A stretch of 64,000 nt of DNA from Adiantum capillus-veneris. Taxonomy: Eukaryota > Streptophyta > Polypodiopsida > Polypodiales > Pteridaceae. The notes beneath the pieces are model-generated. The model was not told the DNA's origin. It saw only the letters and a program-made list of their open reading frames with translations, and did no database searches. The position numbers and the translations under genes are program-made. Location: the NCBI GenBank assembly GCA_014529385.2, contig CM043969.1:31283446-31347445 (forward strand), written 5' to 3'. Shown here in pieces: positions 31,647 through 43,515 of this stretch (its first letter is position 1; the number at the start of each line of letters is the position of its first letter).

Positions 31647-32478
31647 CATAGTCACATGGGGACGGGGACGGGTCTCGGGGACGTGGCGGGTCCCGGGGAT
31701 GGGGACGTGGCAAAACAGGGGATGGGGGACGCGACAGGGGACTCGCTTTAAAAAACACTAGTTCTTTGCAAGTTTAATATTGAGACAACAGTGAACACTA
31801 AGAGCACAAGATTGCAAAGAAAAAGTGTGTTTTGCACTCATATTACATAATACCAAAATATAACAAAGGGCGTGCGGCATGCACGACACGGTACACTAGT
31901 GTGGTGATCAAGCATCAATCATCCTAGCCAAAGGGCAAAACATCATGATGTACATAGATATTAGAGAAATCTTGAAGAGAAGGAAAGAGGGATAGGCTTC
32001 AAGGCTCAAGCCTTCGACTTGGAGAGGAGGGGAGATGGGAGAGGGAGAGAGAGAGAGACTCGTCACTCAAGGGCGGAGCCTCGGAGAGTGGGAGGGCAAC
32101 TTCGAACTTGGATCATGGCACTTGAGTCTTGCAAGGCTTGGGCAATGGGAACATCAAGGAAGTGGCCTTGAGGCTTGGGTATGAGCCTTGAGGCTTGGGT
32201 GCTCTTAAGTAGAAAGAGCTCCCCCCAAAATGGGCGTTTGAATTTTGAAAGGTACCCCAAAATTCGAATTTCTCAAAAATCCCGCCCAAGCAACCCGCCC
32301 CTTGACCGCGTCCCATCCGGCGGTGTCACCAGGGACCTGCATCCCGGGACCCATCCGGCCACCCGTCCCTTGTGAGGGACGTCCCGACGTCCCAAAAAGG
32401 CGTCCCCATCTCCGTCCCAGTGTCCCCTCTCTCGTCCCTGCATAAATGGGCCGCATCCCCCCGTCCCCTGTTTCTATG
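31647..32478. mobile_element. 832-bp hAT-like non-autonomous element with G-rich ends
   Basis: The perfect 8-bp duplication CTAGTTAC lies at 31639-31646 and 32479-32486. The ends are inverted: CATAGTCACATGGGGACGGG on the left, and CATAGAAACAGGGGACGGG read from the right. The ends extend into GGGGACGGGGAC / GTCCCCGTCCC-like repeats. The TSD length and CA-start TIR fit the hAT superfamily. Open frames inside are short and GC-driven; no transposase was seen. Confidence 0.88.
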
Positions 32479-32486
32479 CTAGTTAC

Positions 32487-32699
32487 AAGCTTGAGGCGAA
32501 TGATTCTCGCACACGACAGTGCTTGAGCCGAAAATCTCTATAGACATGATCGCAATATGGGATTAGTTTTCCGACGTCTATGAGGTCCAATGCGGACCTA
32601 GATGCGGTTACTAATATGTTGCTGGCAGTCATGGTCTGAGATTTGGAATGAATCTATGTGATGTGATCTGAATGTGATCTAGATGTGATGTGATGGGAA
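32487..32699 (+). other. Continuation of the gypsy remnant beyond the hAT insertion
   Basis: With the insertion skipped, sequence runs GAATTTGAAAAGCACTAG into CTTGAGGCGAATGATTCTCG. No domain is recognised. A small TGTGATCTGAA / TGTGATCTAGA repeat occurs at about 32,655-32,695. Confidence 0.4.
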
Positions 32700-33344
32700 A
32701 TCAGTTCCATTGTTACATTTCTTCAGTTGATTTTTCGACGGCTTCTTCATGTCCAGAAGCTAATTGATTTGCGCCCGAACTGCATCATGGAGTTCTTCTT
32801 CAGTAAACATTCTCGGAGTAGGAGGCTTCTTGATTGCCAGTTTGATTGGTGGCTCAGTGGCTTTCTACCATTGAGTAGCACTTCAGCCATTTACTATTGG
32901 GTCAAAAATTTTGCAAATTGGGAATCCTTAGCAAACTGAAGCGTCTGCTTTGCGCACTCGTCAACCTGCTGTCGATGTTGCATCTCCAAGCGTTCATACT
33001 GTGGGGGCCGAGGTGGCCCGTACTCGTACTCTGCTAAATCGCTTAGATTTTCCGTATTGCCTCCTCCCGTCCCAGCGGTGGCAGAAGAGGTCGGTTGATT
33101 CTTTTCGGAATCCATATGTAATGTGGGATTCTTTATGGTTTTATGTCCTATAAGACAGAGAGATGAAGACGGAAGCTCGCGCCCGATGCGTGATGTACAA
33201 AGGATGGGAGTGGCTATTAAGTCCGGAGTCAGGACTCGAAGATTCTTCAATAACAATTTCCAAAAGTGCCCAAAGTGCCCTGTCCGCTCTTTGATAGGAC
33301 CTGTATGCTTTGAGAAAAGCACACGCCTGATGCTCTGATACCAT
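32700..33344 (-). pseudogene. gag: gag N-terminus and leader of a minus-strand gypsy element (family X)
   Basis: Minus-strand frame MDSEKNQPTSSATAGTGG starts at about 33,115 and runs through LAEYEYGPPRPPQYERLEMQ and AKQTLQFAKDSQFAKFL to a stop near 32,894, then continues (PPIKLAIKKPPTPRMFTEEE) to about 32,730. The PBS (33332-33343, minus TGGTATCAGAGC) and the LTR follow at the right. Matching leader sequence appears on the plus strand at 47,270-47,467 and 53,123-53,230. Confidence 0.65.
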
Positions 33345-33920
33345 TGTAACAAACTTGGACGCCCCAAGTCTAGTTTCTGTCGTGACACAACAGAGATTCA
33401 CTTCAAAACAATTCACAATTCAAGAGAGTCGACACGGCCCGGCGTAGTTTCGTGCCAAGAGAGATTGGCCCCAAAGACTGGCGTCCCTTTCGGTATTTCT
33501 TTTATATTAATCTTTGAGCACAATACAACTCCAATCGGAAACCTCCGCTCTCATACTCTACGTCCAGATGCTCTGAGAAGTGAGGCCCTCAGGGATCTTT
33601 TATTCTTGCAAGGGATGCTAACATCAGAGCCCCAACAGCAGTAAACTCAAAAGCAAGTAGTCCCCAAAGCAATCGATCAAAAATCTGCCAGTAAAAGCAG
33701 CAACGCAAATTGCGGAAATCCGTACAGCTGCCACGTCAACATGTCAACACAAAAAGAGGGTGTTCGTACAGCTACCATGTCACATGTCCGTACAGTGGCC
33801 ACGTCACCTGTCCGCAAGCCTGTCAGCGCGTTTCACGACAGATCCGTACATGCTGCCACATCATCAATCAGTCCACGTGTATGTCCAGGAAGTACTACCA
33901 CATCATCAAGTTGACACTTT
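33345..33920 (-). mobile_element. 5' LTR of minus-strand gypsy family X, copy A (truncated)
   Basis: It starts TGTAACAAACTTGGAC right after the PBS. It carries the conserved GCGTCCCTTTCGGTATTTC block at 33481 and several GCCACGTCA / GCCACATCATCA boxes at 33,728-33,910. Its far end is replaced at about 33,920 by an opposite-orientation LTR (Y). Confidence 0.75.
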
Positions 33921-35048
33921 TACTACAGTCTAGCATCAGTCTTAGTTTAGCTTAGGATCTAGCTTGGCACTTTGTGAGCCTCTAGAAGGACATGCACGAT
34001 CAGGCAGGTCATAGTTGTATACCCTCACTTGCACAGTTAAGTCACTTAAGCATATAGGCATATGAACAGTCACTTAAGTCATTTATTAATAAGTGACTTT
34101 GACATGACATTTATTAAAAGTAGGTAGGGCAAATGGCTAAAAGACCAATAAATGCAACCCTTGGGTCACTAGTGTTAGCCAGAGGAGCAGTAGAAGAGCC
34201 TCTCAGCAGTATCAACGCTTGGGGAGCCATCAATCAGCATTTTCCCCAACAGTACATCAGCGTTTTCAGTCGTCAGCACATCAGATCAGAACAACATTTT
34301 CTGATTCAACATTTCAAATCAGACCAGCATTTTCTAATTTAGATTAGAATCAAATCAGATCAGTGTTTTCAGATTCGGATTCAGCATGAATTTCCATATT
34401 CAGATCAGATCAACGTTTTCAGTTTTCAGCGATCGCCACTCTCGGTGATAGCAAATCAGTCCACAACCTTTGTCATCGTCATCAACGTCGTCGCGGTACC
34501 AAGCATCTCCAGCATACCCATTAGTACCTCAACAGCACCGCAGCACAAGTACCCCTCATTGTCGCCGCCGTCGTCGTTGTCGTAGTACACCAGCATCTAG
34601 TACCTCTTGCGTTTTGGCTTGGCTCTTGCCTAGCTCAGTGTAGAAATCATCAGGACCTCCGTGTCCTTAGCACCCCAAAATCTTCAGTACCCATTAGTAC
34701 CTGTGCAGTACCCTAGTACCCGCAGTATCCCTTAGCATCAGTAGCATCAAGTATCCCTTAACATCAGCAGCATCAAGAACCCATTAGCATCTCAATATCT
34801 CAACATTTAGTCATTGTTCAACATTTGTGCAAGAAATAAAGAAAGTACTTTCTATGACAACAAAGCAAGGGGGCCCTTGAGGGTTTGGGGCCACACATTC
34901 GATGTCCTCTCTTTTCTCTCTCTCTCTTGTGTGTCTCTCTTTCATTCAATTCAATTCAATTCTTTCAAGTAAAGTAAAGTAACCTTGTGTTTGTGTGCAG
35001 AGTACTAGATCCGAGCTAAATCCTTACACACTTTCGTTGCACCTGACA
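33921..35048 (+). mobile_element. Gypsy LTR family Y, copy A, with PBS at 35051-35061
   Basis: It ends TTGCACCTGACA (35048), followed by TAGGTATCAGAGC, an initiator-Met PBS. Its 5' end is cut at the junction with LTR X. It contains many short CAGATCAG / AGTACCCATTAGTACC repeats (34,270-34,800). A second copy starts immediately after the PBS. Confidence 0.7.
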
Positions 35049-35061
35049 TAGGTATCAGAGC

Positions 35062-35204
35062 TCTCTACATGAGCATGATCAAGCAAGTTATAGTTACATA
35101 CCCTCACTTGCACAATTCAGTCACTTAATTCATTTATTAATAAGTGGTTTTTACATGACATTCATTAAAAGTAGGTAGGGAAAATGGCTAAAAGACCTAT
35201 AAAT
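35062..35204 (+). mobile_element. LTR family Y, copy B, 5' part (continues at 41,081)
   Basis: ACATGAGCATGATCAAGCAA and CATACCCTCACTTGCAC match copy A at about 33,990-34,040. The copy is split at AAATGCAAC by element W1 and resumes as GCAACCCTTGGGTCACC. Confidence 0.8.
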
Positions 35205-35209
35205 GCAAC

Positions 35210-36654
35210 TGTTGCTAGATTGGCTTTATCTGACAGAAAAATAATTCTAAATGAATTATTGGATTTATAAGTGAGAGGGTTTTCTCGCTTGGAACACCAA
35301 GAAACTAATTCTAAATGAATTATTGGAATTTTAAGTGAGAGGGTTTTTCTCACTGGAGACATCCGAGTACAGACTATTCCTAGTGCGTCATTCAAAGTAA
35401 TGACGGAAGCATTGTGAACGGGAATATCTGTAAGGCCACCAAGAACGGGTAATTCTGATGCGTCACATCGGATGGGTGACAGGGAGCATCAGGACGAAGT
35501 ATCCGACCATCCAAGAACGGACATCTCTGATGCGTCATAGGATGGGTGACATAGACCATCGTGAAGGAGATTGTACCGTAAGTTCGGTAGGAAAGGACTA
35601 GGTGATGGGTATTCTTGATGCGTCACAAGGTGGGTGACGCGTGCATCAGAAAGGGGATATCCATAGTCGAGAGGAAATCCGAACTGGAAAAGAGGAATAC
35701 GCGTAAAGACGCAAGCACAAGAATAAAGATGGGTTCTGAGAAGCTTTTCTTTAACGAGTTTTCCGGGAAGAGCAAACGCTTTCCCGCGAGGAATCTATGT
35801 TTGCATTGCATTCGTGCATGTGGTTGCATCCACGGACGCCTCGGAAGTGTTGTGAAAAGCATTCTTATATGGTTTTATTGAGTTTTTGGGCAGGTTCGGA
35901 CCAATTTCAAAAATATGCCGACCATCCACTTAATAAGTGGGTAGCCACTTAGAAAATAAAGCAACAAAACCAGCCAGCCAATTCTCTCTATTTCGGGTAG
36001 AACAGAAAAAAAAAAAAAAAAACGGCCGCGATCTCTTCGCGAGCAGCTATTCCTGCTGTGGTGGAGGAGCTAATAAAGCACCACATGCCCTCACTGAAGG
36101 GAGGTTGCCAGCGCCAACAAGAGAAGACTCTGCCGCCAAAAGATGTGAGAGATGGCGAGACTAAGAAGCACGGAAGTCGCTTTTCCCGCGCAAGAGCGAC
36201 AGGTATCTATTGTGGATACGCCATACGAATTGTTGTCGTGTGTTTGCGTGTGTGTTTGCAAGTACTTCATCGCGAAGGAGAAGCGAGAAGGCTTCGGCCT
36301 ACGTTTGGGAATTCCGGAAACGGAATTCGGAAATTGTCTGCGGAGTCTCAACTCCGAGTACAGACGGAAAAAGGATTGAGAGCTTGTCTCTCGGATTTCC
36401 CTTACGGGAAGGAACGACCATCGAGTCACAAATTTAGAACGGAGGGGTTTTCTCCGGTTCTTGTGCTTGTAAAAAGATTCTCCCTAATAAAGAATACTCT
36501 TTAAGGGGGGGGACCAGCCCATCTTCTGGTCCCCAGAACTGTGTCGATCTTCTCACTCTCTTATCTCTCTATATATCCTTTGGCTTCTGTATTAAGTGAT
36601 AAATTCTATTTATCCGAGTATATTTTATATTGTTATGCGCTCCCGTTTGTGATA
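35210..36654 (+). repeat. 5' LTR of W1
   Basis: 1445 bp. The terminal base pair context is GTGATA here instead of GTGACA. It lacks a 17-base segment near 35,750 present in the other three W LTRs. The TATA box found in the others (GCTATAAAAGC) is changed to GCTAATAAAGC at about 36,069. Confidence 0.92.
35455..35649 (+). promoter_or_regulatory. Triple inverted-repeat module in W LTR (GATGCGTCAC ... GGGTGAC ... GCATC)
   Basis: Three imperfect hairpins (35455-35492, 35527-35560, 35614-35649), each CTGATGCGTCA, 7-10 bases, TGGGTGAC, then GCATC. Each holds opposed TGAC cores like bZIP sites. The module is kept in all four W LTRs (also about 39,835-40,030, 47,712-47,910 and 51,890-52,080). A regulatory role is inferred. 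Confidence 0.6.
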
Positions 36655-36655
36655 G

Positions 36656-36667
36656 TGGTATCAAAGC
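36656..36667 (+). other. Primer binding site of W1
   Basis: TGGTATCAAAGC, one base inside the LTR; a common variant of the initiator-Met priming site. Confidence 0.88.
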
Positions 36668-36879
36668 ATGGTCTCCTCTCTTTCTCTGTAAAGGAGGACG
36701 ACTGTGGGAAGATACGGGAAGAAGCCATGACAAGCCAAGAGAGAAGTAAGCAGGCGGAACCCTAAGTCCTGCAAGGAAAAGCTCACAACGTTGGAAAAAA
36801 AATTTTCTCTCTGCAAGAAGTCGACACAAGGCTTGGGATTCTCTGAGAAGGCGACAAGAGCATGATGCTCAAGAACCTA

Positions 36880-37385
36880 GAGAATCCAAGGAGCGGAATG
36901 CTCGAGATTCTTCAGAATCCAGAAAATATCCATGAACGTCAATCCAAAACTATAGCCATGAAATCCCGTCATTCCGTGAAGGATATGAAGAAGGTCTCTA
37001 GACCTAGGAACACTTCCAGTCAAGTTTGATACTTTTGACGGAAGGGAAGATGCCTCGAAAGCTACCGCTTTGATTCGACAAGTTTGAAGTTGCCTTTGCA
37101 AACGGCAATTTCTGAAAAAGCGTCGAAGATGATCCATGTGATTAAACATCTCAAGGGGATTGCAAGTACTTGGTGGTATACCAAAGCTCTGCAAGGAACT
37201 TACAACAAGACTTGGATTCAATTCAAGGCTAAATTTTTCGACAAATTTTTTTTTTTCCTCTACACTTTGAGGAAGGCATCCAAGACGATTGGGATGGGTT
37301 TGCCCAATAGGAACACGAGTGAGTCAAAGCAAGTAGTGGTTCACTCTTGCCAAGGTAGCTCCACTCTCGATCCTCTCTGAGGAAG
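36880..37385 (+). pseudogene. gag: W1 degenerate gag fragment
   Basis: In mixed frames it reads NPRSGMLEIL, a KFDTFDGRED-like start, then KASKMIHVIKHLKGIASTWW and LQGTYNKTWIQFKAKF, the gag (retrotrans_gag) core W..L...F...F. Frameshifts and stops are present. It parallels 49,155-49,675 in W2. The remaining interior (37,390-39,589) shows no domain. Confidence 0.72.
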
Positions 37386-39589
37386 GAAAGATGAAGAAAA
37401 TTCAACAAAGGACTTTTGCCCGAATTTTGTAGACGCATCTGCAAAATACTTTGCAGCAGATGGTAGAGTTAGCAATAAAAGCTGAAAGTGTACACCTTGT
37501 GTACATAGAATCTAATCCCCGTAGTGGGAGAGGAATCATTGAACACAGAAAGTTTGGAGTAAGGGAATTCGATCTAACTCCTGAGTTCTTGAATAGAAGA
37601 CCCTCAAACTTTAAGTGAGAGGGTAGGTTTTCAATCAAAGTTACATCTTTGAGGAAATCATAAAGTGCATTGTGCTTGTTTGCTCTTTTGCACAAGATAT
37701 GGTTATGTCTAACCGGGACTACCACTCTCGAGTGTTTATGAGAGCAGGATCAAACTGAAATATTGTTTTTTGAGATGAATTGGTTTGCTTAACTAGCCGG
37801 AAGGTCAACTATTGATCTGGTATCCGGTAATTCCCGAATAGATTACCTGCTACTGCGGGTAGGAAAATTATGAAGGAACCATTCTGAGCTTTCCAGCAAA
37901 GAAAAGCTTTCATCAAGCTTGAATACTCTTTAAGCCCACACCCCCTACCCGGTCAGGAAAGACATGGTAGTGCTTTTCGCACAAGTGAATGAACACTCTC
38001 TTTACGAGGGAAGGAACAAGTGACAACTACGGCCTGTGCTCGAGGAATCCAAGGATTGAAATCCTAGATTATTTGATGAGCGGGTTATGCTCTAAGATTG
38101 AGCCAAGAGATCGTCAGGTTGAGCGTCTTCGCTCTAAGGATCTTACAAAGGGAAGGTAATTTCCCAGGTTCATTGAAACTCTAACACAGCGTAAGAATTA
38201 TGTACACTTTTGAGTACATGGATAACACACGAAGATGCAAACCTATGCCCAGGAACTGGACGAGAGTTTGTTATACTCTCTTGAGCGCCTTTTTGCGCGC
38301 AAGGATATTCCGACACGAGAATCTCTATCTGAGATGTGTTCGGTAGAAGGAATTTGAGTTTCTCTATGGAGAAGAGGTTTTCTGATGATCGTTGATCATT
38401 GAGTACGCTATGTGCTTTTACCATTACAGAGCAACTTTTGGTTGCGATATATGTTTCTCCATGAGCGGGTCAAGTAGCATTTACACGCTGCTGGAATAAA
38501 TTCGAACTATTCTGTTCGTAAGAATATAATTCGCCAACCGTTTCAAAATGGTAAGAATCAAAGAGGGTTTGCTCTATCGTGAACCGGGTTTGAATGTACG
38601 TTCAGAAAATGCTATGGCTACAATCCTATCTACCTGAGATTTTGCAAGGTGTCATTGATGCTCGCAAGGTGAATCATTTTTTATGATTATGTAAGGAAGA
38701 GACTTTAATGGGCGTCTGGAAAACACTGCTGGTGGTAATAACTCGCAGGAGGAAAAGATTGGAAGGAAGTGCGCCGTGCACAAGGAATCTTCGGATTGGA
38801 ACCGTCCGCCTACGTTGAGCGACGGCCCGAAACAAGAACCTTCTTTAAGGTGATCACACACTTTGTTTGTGAAGGAAGACATCGAATTTAATGCTCTATG
38901 ACTTGGGCATTCCCTATGTGGGAGGACACAAGAGGTTTAATACCCTCTGGACTAACAGCGTAGGATTATGCGCAAGGACAAATACCTAGATTGATTTCTA
39001 GGAAGATTATTCTTCTCGAATTTGAGAAGACAGAATCAAGTTAACAGAGTCTTAGATAAGGAAACTTTGGATCAGAACAATTGGCCTACCCAAAGCAAAG
39101 GCCCGGAATAAGAACTTACTTTGGTAAGATGACACACTTGTTCTGCCATAGGAAGATTCACATGAGCTTAATGCTCTCGACATGCCCTATGCGGGAGGAC
39201 ACAAGAGGTTTAATATCCTCAGGACTAATAGCGCAAGGTTATGCGCAAGGACATAGACCTAAATTTATTTTTAGGAGGATGATTCTTCTCAGGATTGAGA
39301 AGGTGGAATTGAGTTAACAGATTCTCGGAAAGACGCGAATGACCAGTTCTTACATGGCTTGTAAGTTTAATGAATGGTGAAGGATATCCTCGAGGTACTA
39401 GAGGAAGGACATGAACTGATAAGGTAAGTATTGAATTATTGAATTTTTGTTTAATTTAATTTCTAAGTTCTCTTTTGAGAAAGGACTGGCTCAACTCACC
39501 ATTGAGCAAGATTTGAAATTTTCCGGTTTCTCCCCGGAAGTTCAGTTGGACCTCTACAGTTGAGGACAACTGTTTATAAATGCGAGGGA

Positions 39590-41080
39590 TGTTGCTAAAT
39601 TGGCTTTATCTGACAGAAAAATAATTCTAATTGAATTATTGGATTTATAAGTGAGAGGGTTTTCTCGCTTGGAACACCAAGAAACTAATTCTAAATGAAT
39701 TATTGGAATTTTAAGTGAGAGGATTTTTCTCACTGGAGACATCCGAGTACAGACTATTCCTAGTGCGTCATTCAAAGTAATGACGGGAGCATTGTGAACG
39801 GGAATATCTGTAAGGCCACCAAGAACGGGTAATTCTGATGCGTCACATCGGATGGGTGACAGGGAGCATCAGGAAGAAGTATCCGACCATCCAAGAACGG
39901 ACATCTCTGATGCGTCATAGGATGGGTGACATAGAGCATCGTGAAGGAGATTGTACCGTAAGTTCGGTAGGAAAGGACTAGGTGATGGGTATTCTTGATG
40001 CGTCACAAGGTGGGTGACGCGTGCATCAGAAAGGGGATATCCATAGTCGAGAGGAAATCCAAACTGGAAAAGAGGAATACGCGTAAAGACGCAAGCACAA
40101 GAATAAAGATGGGTTCTGAGAAGCTTTTCTTAAAAAGCGAAATATTTTAACGAGTTTTCCGGGAAGAGCAAATGCTTTCCCGCGAGGAATCTATGTTTGC
40201 ATTGCATTCGTGCATGTGGTTGCATCCACGGACGCCTGGGAAGTGTTGTGAAAAGCATTCTTATAAGGTTTTATTGAGTTTTTGGGCAGCTTCGGACCAA
40301 TTTCAAAAATATGCCGACCTCCACTTAATAAGTGGGTAGCCACTTAGAAAATAAAGCAACAAAACCAGCCAGTGAATTCTCTCTCCCTATTTCGGGTAGA
40401 ACAGAAAAAAAAAATTGAAAAAAAAAAAAAAAAACGACCGCAATCTCTCCGTGAGCAGCTATTCGTGCTGTGGTGAAGGAGCTATAAAAGCACCACATGC
40501 CCTCACTGAAGGGAGGTTGCCAACGCTAGCAAGAGAAGACTCTGCCGCCAGAAGACGCGAAAGATCGCGAGACTAAGAAGCACGGAAGTCGCTTTTCCCG
40601 CGCAAGAGTGACAGGTATCTATTGTGGATACGCCATACGAATTGTTGTCGTGTGTTTGCGTGTGTGTTTGCAGGTACTTCATCGCGAAGGAGAAGCGAGA
40701 AGGCTTCGGCCTACGCTTGGGAATTCCGGACACGGAATTCGGAAATTGTCTGCAGAGTCTCAACTCCGAGTACAGACGGAAAAAGGATTGAGAGCTTGTC
40801 TCTCGGATTTCCCTTACGGGAAGGAACGACCATCGAGTCACAGATTTAGAACGGAGGGGTTTTCTCCGGTTCTTGTGCTTGTAAAAAGATTCTCCCTAAT
40901 AAAGAATACTCTTTAAGGGGGGGGACCAGCCCATCTTCTGGTCCCCAGTACTGTGTCGATCTTCTCACTCTCTTATCTCTCTATTTATTTCTCTCTATAT
41001 ATCCTTTGGCTTCAGTATTAAGTGATAAATTCTATTTATCCGAGTATATTTTATATTGTTATGCGCTCCCGTTTGTGACA
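39590..41080 (+). repeat. 3' LTR of W1
   Basis: 1491 bp, starting TGTTGCTAAATTGG and ending CGTTTGTGACA. It has TATAAAAG at 40483-40490 and AATAAA at about 40,899, the expected transcription start and polyadenylation signals of an LTR. Confidence 0.92.
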
Positions 41081-41867
41081 GCAACCCTTGGGTCACCAGC
41101 GTTAGCCACAGGAGCAGTAGAAGAGCCTCTTAGCAGTACCAACACTTGGGGAGCCATCAGCTAGTGTTTTCTCAGCAGTACATCAACATTTTCAGCCGTC
41201 AGCATATCAGATCATACCAACGTTTTTTGTTTCAACATTTCAGATAAGACCAGTGTTTACTGATTCAGATTAGAATCAGATCAGATCAGCGGTTTCAGAT
41301 TCGGATTCAACATGAATTTTCGGGTTCAGATCATATCAATGTTTTTAGCTTTCAGCCATCGCCACTCTCGGCGATAGCAGATCAGCCCACAGCCTTGTCA
41401 TCGTCGTCGTCGCGGTACCAAGCATCTCCAACAGTACCCATTAGTACCTCAACAACACCGTAGCACAAGTACCCATCATTGTCATCTTCGTCATCGTCGT
41501 CGACGACATACTACCCCAGCATCTAGCACCTCTTTCGTTTTGGCTACCTAGCTCAACGTAGGGATCATCAGAACTAAGTTAGTATCAAACCCATCAGTAG
41601 TCACGCAGTACCCAACAGTACCCGAAATATCATTCAGCATCAATAGCATCAAGAACCCATTAGCATCTCAGCATCTTAGAAAGTACTTGCTCTAGCAACA
41701 GAGCAAGGGGACCCTTCAAGGTTTGGGACTCGACATACAGTGTCGCCTCTTTTCTCTCTCTCTCACTCAATTCAGTTCAATTCTTTCAAGTGAAGTAAAG
41801 TAGCCTTGTGTTTGTGTGCGGAGACTGATCCGAGCTAAATCCTTAAACACTTCCGCTACACCTGACA
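41081..41867 (+). mobile_element. LTR family Y, copy B, 3' part
   Basis: It continues from 35,204 across W1: GCAACCCTTGGGTCACCAGC matches copy A at 34,157. It ends CCGCTACACCTGACA at 41867 with no PBS after it, so it is the 3' LTR of a pair whose interior is deleted. Confidence 0.8.
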
Positions 41868-41872
41868 GTTAA

Positions 41873-42579
41873 TGTAACAAACTTGGACACCCCAAGTCCA
41901 GATTATGTCGCGACACAAAAGAGATTCACCTCAAAACACTTTACAATTCAAGAGTCGACACGGCCTGGCGTAGTTCCATGCCAATAGAGATTGGTCCCAA
42001 AGATTGGCGCCCCTTTCGGTATTTCTTTTATATTAATCTTTGAGCAAAGTACAACTCTCGCAGGTGCTCGCTCTCAGACTCTGCGTCCAGATGCTCTGAG
42101 AAGTGAGCCCTAGGGTCACTTAAAAACATTACAAGGGATGCTAAAAGCAGAGCCCCAAAAGCATGTAAACTCAAAACTAAAATGCACAAAAAGCAGCCAG
42201 CGCTGTTCGCGGAATTCCGTACAGCAGTGTCACGTCAATAGCGTGAATCACAAACGTCCATACAGCCTGCCACGTCAACGATTCTACGCATTATTTTTAA
42301 TGCCTTGTTGTCTCTTAGGCCCCTCCAAAGTTGTACATCAGTCTAAACAACTTAGTGGTCATGCCACGTCATCAGTTTGTGATAGTTTAAGTCTCATGGT
42401 CAGCAACAAGGGCTAATCCTGCCGTTGCAAGAGAGGGTATGCAACTATGACCGGCTTGGGCATGCATGTCTTGCTAGAGGCTCACAAAGTGTCAAGCTCA
42501 GTCCTAAACTAGACTATGACTGATGCTAGACCATGACAGAAGCATGTCCACCTGGCGCAAGTGAAGTGCACACATGACA
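41873..42579 (-). mobile_element. 3' LTR of minus-strand gypsy family X, copy B
   Basis: It starts TGTAACAAACTTGGAC and ends CACACATGACA, followed by TCCTCCCTG, complement of a polypurine tract. It includes the block GCGCCCCTTTCGGTATTTC (42007) and boxes GTCACGTCAA, GCCACGTCAACG and GCCACGTCATCAG at 42,225-42,375. Confidence 0.78.
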
Positions 42580-42689
42580 TCCTCCCTGTTACAACTGAGG
42601 CATAGCTACCGAGCTTCAAGGGCTTAATGTCACAAAAATAGGAAGCGAAAACTGACCATTAAATGCAATTTATATACTCAAGAGACTTT

Positions 42690-42830
42690 GGAGAGAAAGA
42701 GAGAGCCTGACACATCATTGGGGACCAAAAGATGGGTTGGTTCCCCCCCATAAAGAGAATATCTTTATTACTAAGGGAGAATCTTTGAAAGCACACGAAC
42801 GGGGCAAAAGCTGGTCCTCTATTCTTTCTT
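42690..42830 (-). mobile_element. Fragment of a diverged W-type LTR (R region)
   Basis: GGGGACCAAAAGATGGGTTG and AGAGAATATCTTTATTA are the reverse complement of the W LTR stretch near its AATAAA signal (CCCTAATAAAGA ... CCAGCCCATCTTCTGGTCCC). Sequence on both sides (42,600-43,260) is otherwise unassigned. Confidence 0.6.
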
Positions 42831-43268
42831 GTCATTTTTCTACTTCTGACTGAGAGAGTAGAAGAACTGCTCTCTGACTACTAAGAGGATCTTTCCTCTT
42901 GTGTGAGGTTTTGAAAAGCTCTAATAGGCGAGAGTCTACCTTCCACAAAACTCATCGGAAGCTCTTATAAATGAGAGTCTATCTTCCGCTAATTGTGCCT
43001 CTTCGGACATAATCATTCCTGTAGTCAACCCACGAAAGTAACATGCAAAACGCACGCACACACGCTTGCTGTAATTTTTTCACATAACCAGAAATTGTTA
43101 CCTGAGTGCATTCCAGTGCTGAAATGGAGGTCCTTTTCGCGATGGAAACGCTCCAAACTTTGTGTATGCATAGAGTAGGTAGAGAGGAAGAAGATTCTAT
43201 TAAGACTTTGCTGAAATTCACCCTAATACAGGTGATTAGGGGTTGTAAACAGAGAATTTGCAGCAGCT

Positions 43269-43272
<4 letters not shown>

Positions 43273-43311
<39 letters not shown>
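43273..43311. repeat. (GA)n microsatellite
   Basis: About 19 uninterrupted GA units, preceded by AGCTAGAC. Confidence 0.95.
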
Positions 43312-43315
<4 letters not shown>

Positions 43316-43512
43316 CTACTACTTTATGCGATGAAACTTCTCCCGCAGCTACCTACAGGCTCCACATACACCACAAGGTGCTGCTATCAAACTTCAATGG
43401 AAAGCTTCACTGCGTAGAGGACGTTCAACTTAGGGAGGTTAATACACTGCCAACCTGGCAAAAGGGGGAGGGGTTGCTCTCATATAGCCAGCCAGAAGAG
43501 GGGGCGCTAGCT

Positions 43513-43515
<3 letters not shown>

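Larger units (their letters stand above)
35210..41080 (+). mobile_element. LTR element W1, complete, gag-only and non-autonomous
   Basis: LTRs 35210-36654 and 39590-41080 start TGTTGCTARATTGGC and end CGTTTGTGAYA. The target duplication GCAAC is perfect (35205-35209 and 41081-41085). The PBS TGGTATCAAAGC is at 36656-36667 and a purine-rich GCGAGGGA precedes the 3' LTR. The 2.9-kb interior has only a degenerate gag fragment and no pol. The target is LTR Y copy B. A second, collinear element (W2) is at 47,468-53,122. Confidence 0.93.

Noticed and set aside
32063-32456. Gly/Pro/Arg-rich frames in the hAT-like element
   Set aside because: They are translations of GGGGAC-type repeats, open on both strands; not a transposase.
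36091-36504. Repeated open frames of 75-148 codons in all four W LTRs
   Set aside because: They recur only because the LTR is repeated, overlap on both strands and differ by indels not multiples of three.
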